From: an uncultured Prevotellaceae bacterium
GTDB taxonomy: Bacteria > Bacteroidota > Bacteroidia > Bacteroidales > Bacteroidaceae
Reading direction: 5' to 3'
Length of the DNA stretch: 44,749 nt
Assembly (NCBI GenBank): GCA_937902455.1
Contig: CALELI010000067.1
Location: forward strand, 1-44,749
The notes under the pieces were generated by a model. That model was not told the origin of the DNA. It saw only the letters and a program-made list of their open reading frames with translations, and searched no databases. Shown piece by piece: positions 9,743-18,951 of the stretch. The position numbers were made by a program, and so were the translations under genes. Positions within the stretch are counted from its first letter, which is position 1; each line of letters opens with the position of its first letter.

Positions 9743-9829
9743 AAGAGTTAATATTTATTGTTGTTTGTCTGCTCTTTCTTGCCTCATTCCCCAGACGTGC
9801 TCTGATGCCTATCCGAGGTTTCGCAAGTG

Positions 9830-9860
9830 CAAAGTTAGGAAAAAAATTTTGCCACACCAA
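9830..9860 (-). promoter_or_regulatory. Promoter for the small membrane protein gene
   Basis: Minus-strand TAACTTTG (9830-9837) with TTG at 9858-9860, 20 nt apart, matching the -33/-7 architecture. It gives a leader of roughly 80 nt and is divergent from, and interleaved with, the rpsF promoter. Confidence 0.7.
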
Positions 9861-9878
9861 ATATTTTTTATAACTTTG
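9849..9878 (+). promoter_or_regulatory. Promoter of the rpsF-rpsR-rplI operon
   Basis: TTG at 9849-9851 and TAACTTTG at 9871-9878, separated by 19 nt, are a textbook Bacteroidetes primary-sigma promoter. The leader is about 53 nt and A/T-rich. Confidence 0.85.
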
Positions 9879-9936
9879 CATCCGCGTTTTTACGCATGAG
9901 AACTTTTTTTATTAATAATTAAACAGTTAAAGATTT

Positions 9937-10272
9937 ATGAATCAGTACGAAACCGTTTTCATTTTGACTCCCGTTTTATCTGATGAACAGATGAAGGAAG
10001 CGGTTGAAAAGTTCAAGGGTCTCCTTGAAGCAAAGGGTGCCGAGATTCTCAATGTTGAAAACTGGGGCCTCAAGAAGCTGGCTTACAGCATCGAAAAGAA
10101 GTCAACAGGCTTCTACACATTGGTTGAGTTCAAGGCAGAACCTACAGTGATTGATGGATTTGAGTTGCAGATGCGCCGTGACGAACGTGTGCTTCGCTAT
10201 CTCACAGTTAAACTTGACAAGTATGCTGCTCAGTATGCTGAGAAGCGTCGTAACTTAAAGAAGGAGGCATGA
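9937..10272 (+). CDS. rpsF: 30S ribosomal protein S6
   Basis: 111 residues, normal for S6, beginning [19 protein letters not shown]6 binds S18 and the central domain of 16S rRNA in the small subunit. First gene of the conserved S6-S18-L9 operon; its stop overlaps the upstream of two possible rpsR starts. Confidence 0.97.
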   Translation: MNQYETVFILTPVLSDEQMKEAVEKFKGLLEAKGAEILNVENWGLKKLAYSIEKKSTGFYTLVEFKAEPTVIDGFELQMRRDERVLRYLTVKLDKYAAQYAEKRRNLKKEA

Positions 10273-10274
10273 TT

Positions 10275-10544
10275 ATGGCAGCACAGAATGGTGAAATCCG
10301 TTATTTGACTCCACAGCAGTCAGACGTTAAGAAAAAGAAGTATTGCCGTTTCAAGAAGAGCGGTATCAAGTACATCGACTATAAGGATCCTGAGTTCCTC
10401 AAGAAGTTCTTGAACGAACAGGGAAAACTTCTCCCTCGCCGTATCACAGGTACATCCCTCAAGTATCAGCGTCGTGTGGCACAGGCTGTCAAGCGTGCTC
10501 GTCACATTGCATTGCTCCCATTCGTAACAGATTTGCTTAAGTAA
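10275..10544 (+). CDS. rpsR: 30S ribosomal protein S18
   Basis: 89 residues from ATG 10275 ([14 protein letters not shown]), with the core [17 protein letters not shown] and [13 protein letters not shown]. An in-frame ATG lies at 10269, but AAGGAGG (about 10259-10265) is 9 nt from 10275 and only 3 nt from 10269, and related S18 proteins start M-A, so 10275 is preferred. It pairs with S6 in the 30S platform. Confidence 0.95.
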   Translation: MAAQNGEIRYLTPQQSDVKKKKYCRFKKSGIKYIDYKDPEFLKKFLNEQGKLLPRRITGTSLKYQRRVAQAVKRARHIALLPFVTDLLK

Positions 10545-10560
10545 AAAAGGAGGAAAGGTT

Positions 10561-11145
10561 ATGAAAATTATATTGAAGCAAGATGTCCAGGGCTTAGGCT
10601 ATAAGGACGACGTGATTGAAGTAAAGGATGGTTACGGTCGCAATTATCTTCTTCCTCAGCAGATGGCAGTCCTTGCAACTGACAAGGCAGTAAAGGCACT
10701 GAACGAAGAACTCAAGCAGCGCGCACATAAGCTCGCCAAGATCAAGGCTGACGCAGAAGCAGAGGCAAAGAAGTTCGAAGGTGTAGCACTCCAGATTGAG
10801 GCTAAGGTTTCAGACGGCCAGAATATCTATGGTTCCGTAGGCGTTCCTCAGGTTGTTGAGGCACTCCAGCAGAAGGGACTTGAAGTTGACCCTAAGAAGG
10901 TTGCTTTCAAGGCAGTAAAGGTACTCGGTCACCACGAGGCTACAATTCAGTTCCACAAGGAAGTTGCAGTTGTTGTTCCTTTCGAGGTAGTTCCAGACGC
11001 AGAATCTATCAAGGCTGCAGAAAAGCTCCGCGCTGACCGTAAGGCAGAAGCAGAGGCTAAGGCTGCTAAGGAAGCTGAAGCTGCTGCTGCAGCAGAGGCA
11101 GAAGAAGGTGCAGAAGAAACTGCAGAACCTGAAACAGAAGCTTAA
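10561..11145 (+). CDS. rplI: 50S ribosomal protein L9 with long Ala/Glu C-terminal tail
   Basis: Residues 1 to about 148 are a normal L9: N-terminal rRNA-binding domain (DVQGLGYKDDVIEVKDGYGRNYLLP), long helix, and C-terminal domain. L9 binds 23S rRNA near the L1 stalk and limits frameshifting. The protein is 194 residues, about 45 longer than usual; the extra tail is almost only Ala, Glu and Lys and ends AEPETEA, probably an extended acidic, helical or disordered segment. GGAGGAAAGG precedes the ATG and a strong terminator follows. Confidence 0.95.
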   Translation: MKIILKQDVQGLGYKDDVIEVKDGYGRNYLLPQQMAVLATDKAVKALNEELKQRAHKLAKIKADAEAEAKKFEGVALQIEAKVSDGQNIYGSVGVPQVVEALQQKGLEVDPKKVAFKAVKVLGHHEATIQFHKEVAVVVPFEVVPDAESIKAAEKLRADRKAEAEAKAAKEAEAAAAAEAEEGAEETAEPETEA

Positions 11146-11163
11146 TAATACAGCAATAACACT

Positions 11164-11198
11164 GAAATCCCCTTTCCATCCGGAGAGGGGATTTTTTT
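11164..11198 (+). terminator. Rho-independent terminator of the ribosomal protein operon
   Basis: AATCCCCT and AGGGGATT form a GC-rich stem around a short loop and are followed by a run of seven T. Confidence 0.92.
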
Positions 11199-11250
11199 AT
11201 GTGTTATGAAAAAAATCCGAGAAAAATAGTTAATTCACAATGTTTTTGTG

Positions 11251-11280
11251 TATATTTGCAACGTGAATAATGCATTATTC
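11251..11280 (+). promoter_or_regulatory. Promoter and adjacent 16-bp palindrome upstream of the C10 protease gene
   Basis: TATATTTG at 11251-11258 fits TAnnTTTG, though the -33 element is weak. Seven bases on, at 11265-11280, is a perfect palindrome, GAATAATGCATTATTC, at the expected transcription start, a plausible operator. The leader to ATG 11370 is roughly 105 nt. Confidence 0.5.
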
Positions 11281-11369
11281 GTTTTGCTTGTCTTTATGCA
11301 ACACTAAGATATGCGAATGTATGATGTCAAAATGTTTTACTACTTTAGGTGTTGCGGAATTATCGGATT

Positions 11370-14213
11370 ATGAGAAAATACCTTAGCATAGTGTTCCTGT
11401 TTTGTTCGCTGGCTGCGTATGCCGATACAATAACTGAGGAACAGGCGTACGAGATTGCCTGTCGTTTCTTTAGTGCTTCATCGTCATCGCACCGGTTGAA
11501 GAAAAATACTGCCACGCCCCGGATGTCGCTTGCGTTCAGGAAGGGTAGTGGAGAGACTGCACTTTATGTCTTCAACAGAGAGGGGGAGAATGGTTTTGCC
11601 GTGATTGCCGGCAATGATGCTCTTGATAATCCTGTAATTGGATGGGCCGATGAGGGAAACATCGACGAGAAGCACCTGCCGGAGGGGTTGACAGGATTGC
11701 TTCTTGGGTACCAGAAACAGTTGGAATACCTTCGTTCTCATCCTGAGAGTGGCCGAAAGATGGCTGGCGACGGAAATGATGCTCAGGTTGTAGTGGCACC
11801 ACTCATCAAGACTCGCTGGAACCAGGCAGCACCATATAGTCAGATGCTCCCTTCGGGGCTCTATGTAACAGGCTGTGTTCCCACAGCCATGGCTCAGATT
11901 ATGAAATACTGGGAGTGGCCGAGCCAAGGACGTGGCGCTCATACCAACCGTACATATCCCGACAACTGGGAACAACTGCTCAACGAAGGGCGTTTCGATG
12001 AACTGAAGGCCGGTCATGTCATTGCAACGGTGGATTTCTCACAGTCGGAATATGACTGGGACAATATGCTCGATGTCTATGGCAATACTTACACCGACAA
12101 GCAGGCTGAGGCTGTCGCCAAACTGATGCTCGACTGCAATACGGCAGCAGATGCACACAGTCTGGGATACGGTGGATACTCCGTAGGCGCAAATCCCGAG
12201 GATGCAGCGAAAGCCTTGTCGCGCTACTTCTCATATAGCCCTGAGTGGAAGACAATCCTTGGCGGTCAGGATTCCCTCATAATGCGGGAACTTGACGCCA
12301 AACGTCCCGTAATGTACTATGGATATGCATACTACCATGATCCTAACGGACATTGCTTCGTATGTGACGGCTATAATGATGCAGGTTATTTCCATTTCAA
12401 TTTCGGCTGGTCGGGGACTGGCGACGGCTATTACCTCACGTCGCTCATCAATCCCCTGGAACAGAACTACAGCAACGTGTCCTTCGCAGTAATCGGCATC
12501 CAGCCGTCGAAGACCTCGTTCGAAAAGGACGGCGTGTGCTATGATTTGATAGATGATAGCCGTGCCGGAGTTATATACGCTATGACTTCCGACGCCAATA
12601 TAGAAGACAAGGTGACGAATGACGGCAAAGATTACACCGTAACCAAGATTTTCAGCCGCGCCTTCGACAATTCTGACCTGGAGTTCAACGTCGTAAGGCT
12701 TCCTGCCACACTCGATACCATTTGCTCGGAGGCATTTTACCGTGCAAGTGTGAAGACTATCGACCTCGGCTCACTGGAGATGTGGAACAATGTATACTTC
12801 GCTGATCGCTATGCCAATCCCCAAAATCATTGGACAGTTGGAAATGGCTACCTGCTTAACGGTCAGCCTATTGTCAATCTTAACATTCCGGCTTCGTTAG
12901 GCAAGGTGCGCCCGCATTTTCTGCAATATAATATGGACCTCCAAAGCTTGACCTTCGAGAACGGAATAACCGAAATAGGCGATTCCGCTTTCTTCGGCTG
13001 CAGGAATCTTGAGTACGTGGATTTGCCACACACCTCCGTCAAGATAGGTAATGCGGCATTCTGCAACGGGGTAAACAACTCAAAACTCACGACCGTTTCA
13101 GCCCTCAACGTGGCAACGTCCATCGGTGACATGGCCTTTGCTGGTTGTCCTATCAGCACCATCGCGCTCAATGACGACCTTACATACGTTGGCAATTCCG
13201 CCTTCTCGCACCACAAGACAGAGTACATTGACATTCCGTCAAAGCTTGAGCGCATAGGCAGGCAGGCGTTTTATTCGGATAACCTGTACGGCTTCCGCGA
13301 CAAGGAGAAGAAAAACACTTCATACAGCATCCATAACGGTGCCCTCTATAACGCAGAAGGCACCCGACTGTTGCAAGTGCCGACAATGGTGAGAACCAGT
13401 GGCAGTTATGGAAGACGCTATCAGTTTGGTGTCCTGAAAACTACCCGCACCATTTCGTCGGAGGCATTCGTTGGCTGCCGTGGCATTAAGAAAGTTATCA
13501 TACCTGCATCAGTAATAGATATAGAGAAAGGCGCATTCTATTCTCTCGATGGACTCACCGACTTTACCAACTACGCAACCACACCACAGACAATCGAAGA
13601 AGGCACTTTTGCCGATTCGCCGTTTGAATATGCTTTGGCACGCAGGGCTAAGCTCCACGTACAGGAGGGATGTGGCGAGGCTTATGCTTCTGCACCATAT
13701 TGGAACCGTTTCAACATTATCGAGGACATTCCTGCAGGAAGCACTCTTGTGCCTGGTTATGACGGTGAGATGAATGTCAACGGTTTCATTCTCACTTACA
13801 GTCTTCCAGAAGGCGGTAGGGAAGAGCTACGATGCCTGTTCTCGGATAACCCAGAGCTCACCGCCGACAGCAGGGGATTGATAGTGACAACCGACAAACT
13901 GAAAATAAGCATAGGATGGAATGCCGACGAATGCTTGTTAGATGAACTGATATTTACCGAACTTGATGAGCCAAACGGAATCGAGGAGATAAGAAATATG
14001 GACAAGCCATCTTATCTGTTCTCTGGTAATACAATCCGAATCTTGGGTCAGGGAAAAGATACGTCCGCCAGTCTTTATTCCCTTGATGGAAGACAGATAC
14101 ACTCCGCCAAGGTGACGGCAAATGGCGAAACACAGATTGTGCTGCCTGATGGTGGGCCGAAAACATACATCCTGCGTGTGGGAAGCCAATCGGTTAAAGT
14201 CCAGAAACGATGA
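11370..14213 (+). CDS. Secreted C10-family cysteine protease (streptopain-like) with BspA-type leucine-rich repeats
   Basis: 947 residues from ATG 11370; an upstream GTG (11349) would add seven residues before a standard signal peptide (MRKYLSIVFLF...AYA), so the ATG is preferred. Order: signal peptide, Spi_C10-like prodomain (about 20-130; GFAVIAGNDAL), C10 catalytic domain with Cys169 in GCVPTAMAQIMKYW and His328 in NGHCFVCDGY followed by FNFGWSG, then BspA-like LRR_5 repeats (about 500-780; ITEIGDSAFFGC, KIGNAAF, SIGDMAFAGC) and a C-terminal beta domain resembling a type IX secretion sorting domain (LYSLDGRQI...YILRVGSQSVKVQ). Probably an extracellular or surface protease whose repeats bind host or matrix targets. 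The T9SS assignment is less certain than the protease assignment. Confidence 0.88.
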   Translation: MRKYLSIVFLFCSLAAYADTITEEQAYEIACRFFSASSSSHRLKKNTATPRMSLAFRKGSGETALYVFNREGENGFAVIAGNDALDNPVIGWADEGNIDEKHLPEGLTGLLLGYQKQLEYLRSHPESGRKMAGDGNDAQVVVAPLIKTRWNQAAPYSQMLPSGLYVTGCVPTAMAQIMKYWEWPSQGRGAHTNRTYPDNWEQLLNEGRFDELKAGHVIATVDFSQSEYDWDNMLDVYGNTYTDKQAEAVAKLMLDCNTAADAHSLGYGGYSVGANPEDAAKALSRYFSYSPEWKTILGGQDSLIMRELDAKRPVMYYGYAYYHDPNGHCFVCDGYNDAGYFHFNFGWSGTGDGYYLTSLINPLEQNYSNVSFAVIGIQPSKTSFEKDGVCYDLIDDSRAGVIYAMTSDANIEDKVTNDGKDYTVTKIFSRAFDNSDLEFNVVRLPATLDTICSEAFYRASVKTIDLGSLEMWNNVYFADRYANPQNHWTVGNGYLLNGQPIVNLNIPASLGKVRPHFLQYNMDLQSLTFENGITEIGDSAFFGCRNLEYVDLPHTSVKIGNAAFCNGVNNSKLTTVSALNVATSIGDMAFAGCPISTIALNDDLTYVGNSAFSHHKTEYIDIPSKLERIGRQAFYSDNLYGFRDKEKKNTSYSIHNGALYNAEGTRLLQVPTMVRTSGSYGRRYQFGVLKTTRTISSEAFVGCRGIKKVIIPASVIDIEKGAFYSLDGLTDFTNYATTPQTIEEGTFADSPFEYALARRAKLHVQEGCGEAYASAPYWNRFNIIEDIPAGSTLVPGYDGEMNVNGFILTYSLPEGGREELRCLFSDNPELTADSRGLIVTTDKLKISIGWNADECLLDELIFTELDEPNGIEEIRNMDKPSYLFSGNTIRILGQGKDTSASLYSLDGRQIHSAKVTANGETQIVLPDGGPKTYILRVGSQSVKVQKR

Positions 14214-14231
14214 TAATATTAATTGTGAATT

Positions 14232-16703
14232 ATGAATAAGAAGATATTTTTGTTTATGATGTTGATGGTGTTTTCTGTCATGGTAAATGCACAATACACT
14301 ATACATGTAGTTGGAAAGGACGGTACTGACTATCCTACAGATATCAAGGACGTGGAACTCTTCCGCTGGTGGAGCCGGTGGCAACTGGAGATGGTGAACA
14401 AAGTCGGCAATACGATATACGTGCTTGACCCTCAGGACTTCAGTAAGATATACTGGAGCAAGAACCAAGCGCAGGAGGACGACAAGGTGGATGTGTACAT
14501 GTGTGATGAACATCTCTCAGTACGGACGGCAGACTATAGCATAACACTCGACCCTACAGTCCTTTCTGACTCGGCTAAGTTGGTCGTGACACCTCGTTAT
14601 GACCTGAAGGATCCGTTTGACGGCATGGCACGTCGGGCAGTAGTCTTCGACTTCAACCTTGAAGGCAAACACGAACTAACAGGCACAGCCGAAATACGCA
14701 TACCTATCCTGGTTGACGAGGGGTTCATCCCTTGTGCCGGATATTTCAACCCCGACACAAAGAAGTGGGAAGCGGTAGATCACCATTACGACAGTTCCAC
14801 GGGCGAGATGGTCATCACGACAGGACACCTCTCCACTTTCGGTGCATTCTCAATAAGCAACGAATATACCAGAGAGGCAAAACTAAACTATATGTACATG
14901 CCAGAACTGGAAAATACGAATATTTGTGACATTGCCTTGAAACTCAAGAGAATATTGGATGCTCCAGATTCTGAAATCCAGGCTATGAATGAATATCTGA
15001 ACGATGTTGACGTGGTGAAGACACTCGGTTTGGATTTCGGATACTCTTCATTGGAGTCAATGGGCTTCCTGCCAAGCTTCTCGGAGGAGTTCGGCAAACT
15101 TGTCAGCAACGTGGGGGTGGGACTCAACATCTATCAAGTATGCCATGCTGCTTATGAAGGCGATGAGGCTTCCATAGCAGGAGGAACACTGAAACTCATG
15201 ATAGGTCAGATAACGAGTGGACTGGCTTCCGCCCTTGAATCGTCCATCATGACGGCATCGATGAGTGCCGTCGCCTTCATCGACTATTCCTTAAACAAGT
15301 TCGCAACCACAGCAGTCGAAGGTCGCAAGGATATCTATCGTGCTGCCTATCGCCATTACTATTCCAAGGCTGGAAGCGGCTGCGCTACTTATCAGGATGG
15401 CTATGTGGGCTACCGCAGTGCCGCGGACTGGTACAATATCTTCTATCCGATTATGTCACGTACCGACCTTACCGAAACCGACCTGACTACCCTCATCGAC
15501 GACACTGTCAGAACCTTCTGCAACCAGATTTGGGAAGACGAACTGGGACTTGCGGCTGCCATGAATGAGGCACGTAACATGGGATGGACAGGTGGCGGTG
15601 GCCTTAATGCGTCGATTAAGAAGGAACTCTCCGAAGAGTTCCGCAGTGAACTGTATAATGGCGTGTTCGTGAGCGTGTTTACGGCAATAAAGAGACATCT
15701 CGAGACAGAGAACTTCGATAAACTCCTGAAAGACGTTGAGAAATTCGGTTCGCTTATGAACCGTGTGGCAACCATTAAGTTTACGGATTCAAGCAAGGGA
15801 ACGGAGGCTTCCGCGTTCAACGGCTATAAGGTACGCTTTGCTTCTATGCCTTCCGAAATACAGGACCCAGAGAAATGGGAATGTACGCTTGACGAAAATG
15901 GCAGCGGGAATATACAGTTCCGCGTGTTCCCGTATATCTCATACGGCTTCCAGCCAAAACTGGTGCTGGTCAACGACGATGACGAGGAAGTGGCAATGTA
16001 CGAGTTTAGCCTTGACTATTCCAATGACCACCTGCAGCCTACCAACATTGACCTTGCTACGGCAGGCATCGACATCCCGGCTGCATTAGATGAATGGCAG
16101 TTTGAGATAACGCCAACTTCCATCATCCATTCCAACGGTGCCGTGTTCCAAATCCGCGACGAGTGGAACGACGGACTCAAGAAACTCTTTGATACCGACC
16201 GTACCATCTCGCCTGCTGCCGACGGCTCGTTTACTATCGAGCACGACGGACTGACTATCAGTGGCATCCTCAATCCTCAGACAGAACGCGGAGAGGGTAC
16301 GTTCTCTGTCAATACCTCTTACGAATACGTTTCGCCTCTCACCTTAGAGCAAAGGGAGATATGGTGGACCGAAATATATAAGGAAATGTATGAGAGAGCC
16401 CAGCATGGCGAAAATGCTGCAGCCGTCTATGACGAAAAGACGGCAGAGTATCCAGAAACCATCTGGGATAACTGGATTTCATGTTCCGTGCAGCAGAATA
16501 TTACGGGTACGTTCTCAATGAAATACTCTCAGAAGGAGAAGAAATACAAAATGACTTTTGAAGGTGAAGGAACATTCACGCTCGACGGAACGGGTATGTA
16601 TTCATTGGACTACAACGAACGTGAGGGCAAATGCTACATAAATACTGACCGCATAATCGTGAAGAATGGCAAGTCGAAACTCAAGGCATTGCTGATATAC
16701 TGA
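14232..16703 (+). CDS. Large secreted protein of unknown function, paired with the C10 protease
   Basis: 823 residues with a signal peptide (MNKKIFLFMMLMVFSVMVNA, then Q). It starts 18 nt after the protease stop, so the two are probably co-transcribed. An N-terminal part (about 20-215) looks beta-rich and ends TTGHLSTFGAFSISN, reminiscent of secreted adhesin or ZU5-like domains. The middle (about 225-500) is more helical with a small-residue stretch (SGLASALESSIMTASMSAVAFIDYS) that may be amphipathic. The C-terminal third is again beta-rich and acidic. No catalytic motif, lipobox or sorting domain was recognised. It could be a partner or substrate of the protease; that is inference from adjacency only. 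Confidence 0.75.
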   Translation: MNKKIFLFMMLMVFSVMVNAQYTIHVVGKDGTDYPTDIKDVELFRWWSRWQLEMVNKVGNTIYVLDPQDFSKIYWSKNQAQEDDKVDVYMCDEHLSVRTADYSITLDPTVLSDSAKLVVTPRYDLKDPFDGMARRAVVFDFNLEGKHELTGTAEIRIPILVDEGFIPCAGYFNPDTKKWEAVDHHYDSSTGEMVITTGHLSTFGAFSISNEYTREAKLNYMYMPELENTNICDIALKLKRILDAPDSEIQAMNEYLNDVDVVKTLGLDFGYSSLESMGFLPSFSEEFGKLVSNVGVGLNIYQVCHAAYEGDEASIAGGTLKLMIGQITSGLASALESSIMTASMSAVAFIDYSLNKFATTAVEGRKDIYRAAYRHYYSKAGSGCATYQDGYVGYRSAADWYNIFYPIMSRTDLTETDLTTLIDDTVRTFCNQIWEDELGLAAAMNEARNMGWTGGGGLNASIKKELSEEFRSELYNGVFVSVFTAIKRHLETENFDKLLKDVEKFGSLMNRVATIKFTDSSKGTEASAFNGYKVRFASMPSEIQDPEKWECTLDENGSGNIQFRVFPYISYGFQPKLVLVNDDDEEVAMYEFSLDYSNDHLQPTNIDLATAGIDIPAALDEWQFEITPTSIIHSNGAVFQIRDEWNDGLKKLFDTDRTISPAADGSFTIEHDGLTISGILNPQTERGEGTFSVNTSYEYVSPLTLEQREIWWTEIYKEMYERAQHGENAAAVYDEKTAEYPETIWDNWISCSVQQNITGTFSMKYSQKEKKYKMTFEGEGTFTLDGTGMYSLDYNEREGKCYINTDRIIVKNGKSKLKALLIY

Positions 16704-16744
16704 TGAAACTCCTCTGGCTACGCGTGTGGTCTGTTCAATAGTTC

Positions 16745-17743
16745 TTATTTGTTCAGGGGTGTCCTGTTGATAAGGATGAGACGGCTGGTGTGTTCGGGTA
16801 TGTCGTTTACCACTCGGCGGTCGAGGTTCTGCTGTCTGTCAGCAGAGAACTGGCTGCGGAGATGGAGGAATTCACGGTCGGCCCTGAGTACGGCCTTGCA
16901 GTTGGAGACGTCTCCGCTCATGAGGAATTTCATCGCCGCAACGAAGTCGAGCACTAACCGTGCGGGCAGAATCCACCAAATCTGATTGGTCGGCAGGTTC
17001 TTATAGAGCATCAGCAGGTTGTTCCTGAAGTTGAGGAATGTCTTGCGTGGATTGCCTTGGCTGAGTGTCGCTCCTCCAAGGTGGTAGGCAGTGCTTTCAG
17101 GTATGCAGACGATTTCCTTTCCGAGTGAGCGCATCCTCCAGCAGAGGTCGATTTCCTCCATGTGGGCAAAGAATCGCTCGTCCAGTCCTCCTGCAAACCA
17201 GTAGTCGCTGGCTCTTACGAGCAATGCTGCTCCTGTTGCCCAGAGAAGGGGAACGATATCGTCGTACTGTCCGTGGTCTGTCTCCACCTTATCTAATATG
17301 CGCCCACGACAGTAGGGATATCCGAACAGGTCGACGAATCCTCCTGCTGCACCGGCATATTCAAATTGGTCGGGGTGGAGCAGGGAGAGCAGCTTGGGCT
17401 GGCAGGCTCCGCACTGAGGATGGGAGTCCATGTAGTCGAGCATTGGCTGTAGCCAGCCGTCCTGGCGTATCTCTACATCCGAATTGAGAAGCAGGTAGTA
17501 TTCGGCATCCATTTCTGCGAGTGCCTTGTTGTAGCCTTCTGCAAATCCGAAGTTCTTTTCCAGAGAAATGATGCCCACGCTGGGGAACTCCTCCCTGAGC
17601 ATGAGGAGCGAGCCGTCGGTAGAGCCATTGTCGGCCACGATGACCTGCACTCCCTCGCATTGGGAGTGTTCTATCACGGAAGGCAGATATTTTCTCATCA
17701 TGTCCTTTCCGTTCCAGTTGAGTATTACGATTGCGCACTTCAT
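16745..17743 (-). CDS. Family 2 glycosyltransferase (rhamnosyltransferase-like)
   Basis: 332 residues from ATG 17743, whose ATGA overlaps the DUF4861 stop; the frame stays open 66 nt further upstream, but MKCAIVILNWNG is the usual GT2 start. GT-A motifs: VILNWNGKD, VADNGSTDGS, NFGFAEGYN, LLNSDVEI (metal-binding Asp) and EEIDLCWRM near the acceptor site. The C-terminal part is helical (WWILPARLVLDFVAAMKF), perhaps membrane-associated. Likely adds a sugar to a cell-surface glycan; the sugar cannot be read from sequence. Confidence 0.9.
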   Translation of the reverse strand: MKCAIVILNWNGKDMMRKYLPSVIEHSQCEGVQVIVADNGSTDGSLLMLREEFPSVGIISLEKNFGFAEGYNKALAEMDAEYYLLLNSDVEIRQDGWLQPMLDYMDSHPQCGACQPKLLSLLHPDQFEYAGAAGGFVDLFGYPYCRGRILDKVETDHGQYDDIVPLLWATGAALLVRASDYWFAGGLDERFFAHMEEIDLCWRMRSLGKEIVCIPESTAYHLGGATLSQGNPRKTFLNFRNNLLMLYKNLPTNQIWWILPARLVLDFVAAMKFLMSGDVSNCKAVLRADREFLHLRSQFSADRQQNLDRRVVNDIPEHTSRLILINRTPLNK

Positions 17744-18951
17744 TTGCTGACGGTCACTTTTACAGGGCGTTGCAGGCTTTCCTTCCATTGTGCCACGGAA
17801 GCAAACCATGTCTGGGCAGAGTGATAGCCGTCTTTTTCCTTGTCGGCTCCGAAGGTCACGTAGTACGTGAGTTCCTTCTTTCCTTTTGCCTGGAGGATGA
17901 ACAGGTGGTTGAGGTCGTCTTCCTTATATTGTTTCACGAATTCCTTCGGCACATACACGGCCAGGCCTACGAACTCGGGAGGGAACTGTTCCTTCTTGCC
18001 CATTTCGGGGTAGTCGCTTCCCCATGTCGCAGCAATTCCGTCTTCCACTACCATGCTGCTGGAGTTGGCTCCGTATTTCTGTGCTCCAGTGCAGAAGGTC
18101 TCGCTGCCGAGTGGCTCGTCGAACGTGATGCGCACTTCGGTCTCCCTGTGGCCGGCATACTGGATGTACCACTGGGTCATGTTGAGGGTGCTTCCGTTTG
18201 GGTGCTGCCAGCCCTTGTCGGTCACCTTGATTACTGTACGCAGAGGACCGGTTGCTACAACCTTCTGACCTCGGGTAGCTACGGGTTCTATGTTGAGAGG
18301 CTTGCCGTCGTATCCCTTGAACGAACCGCAGCCCACGCTGTTTCCTGCCCAGAGCACGTCGTTGCCGTAATCCTGTTTCATCTGTTCGGGCGTGGTGTAG
18401 AAATGTGTGTCGGCCAGTTCGAGTCGGCGTAGTTTCTTTCCGTAGATGTCGATGTTCTGTCTTTGGTCGAAATAGATTCTGTAGGCTGTGACTTCATTCT
18501 CCCATGCTGCTCCATGATGGTAGAGGTCGTTGTAGAGATATGATTCCCCGGGAGCCTCGAGCGAGGTAATCTTGGGGTATTTGTTCTTCTTGTCCTCGAG
18601 CATCATGTCGGCATAGGTGCGTGAGACGAAATGGGATGTCTCCACCTTCTCGTTGCGGCCAGAGAGAGTGACGGAATATTGCTGTGTCTCGCCTGGAGCG
18701 ATGTCGACGAGAAAGACCAGTTCGTCAGGATAGGTGTCGCCGTCGAGGTCGTCGAGCTGGCATGGTACAGGATCGCTGCTGCCTTTCCTGGTAATCCTGG
18801 CCGACTGAACTTTCTTGTCCTCCAGCCGGATGACGACGGGCTCGTCCTTCTTTGCTTCGTTCCAGCTGTTCTTCACCGTCACGCTGTATGAAGAGGCTGC
18901 GTCTGCCGTCAGTGCAGTGAATGCAGCGAATGCCAGTATGAATCTTGTCAT
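17740..18951 (-). CDS. Secreted DUF4861 family protein
   Basis: 403 residues with a signal peptide (MTRFILAFAAFTALTADAAS). The body is beta-rich, with DLDGDTYPDELVFLVDIAPGETQ and a central region with WAGNSVGCGSF and WYIQYAGHRETEVRI, matching my recollection of DUF4861, a family often found with Bacteroidetes polysaccharide utilisation and carbohydrate lyase genes. No activity is assigned. Start and stop overlap both neighbours as ATGA, indicating translational coupling with DUF2461 upstream and the glycosyltransferase downstream. Confidence 0.8.
   Translation of the reverse strand: MTRFILAFAAFTALTADAASSYSVTVKNSWNEAKKDEPVVIRLEDKKVQSARITRKGSSDPVPCQLDDLDGDTYPDELVFLVDIAPGETQQYSVTLSGRNEKVETSHFVSRTYADMMLEDKKNKYPKITSLEAPGESYLYNDLYHHGAAWENEVTAYRIYFDQRQNIDIYGKKLRRLELADTHFYTTPEQMKQDYGNDVLWAGNSVGCGSFKGYDGKPLNIEPVATRGQKVVATGPLRTVIKVTDKGWQHPNGSTLNMTQWYIQYAGHRETEVRITFDEPLGSETFCTGAQKYGANSSSMVVEDGIAATWGSDYPEMGKKEQFPPEFVGLAVYVPKEFVKQYKEDDLNHLFILQAKGKKELTYYVTFGADKEKDGYHSAQTWFASVAQWKESLQRPVKVTVSK

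Noticed and set aside
17743..17809. Longer N-terminus for the GT2 at 16.7 kb
   Set aside because: The extra residues precede the conserved MKCAIVILNWNG start and overlap the DUF4861 coding end.
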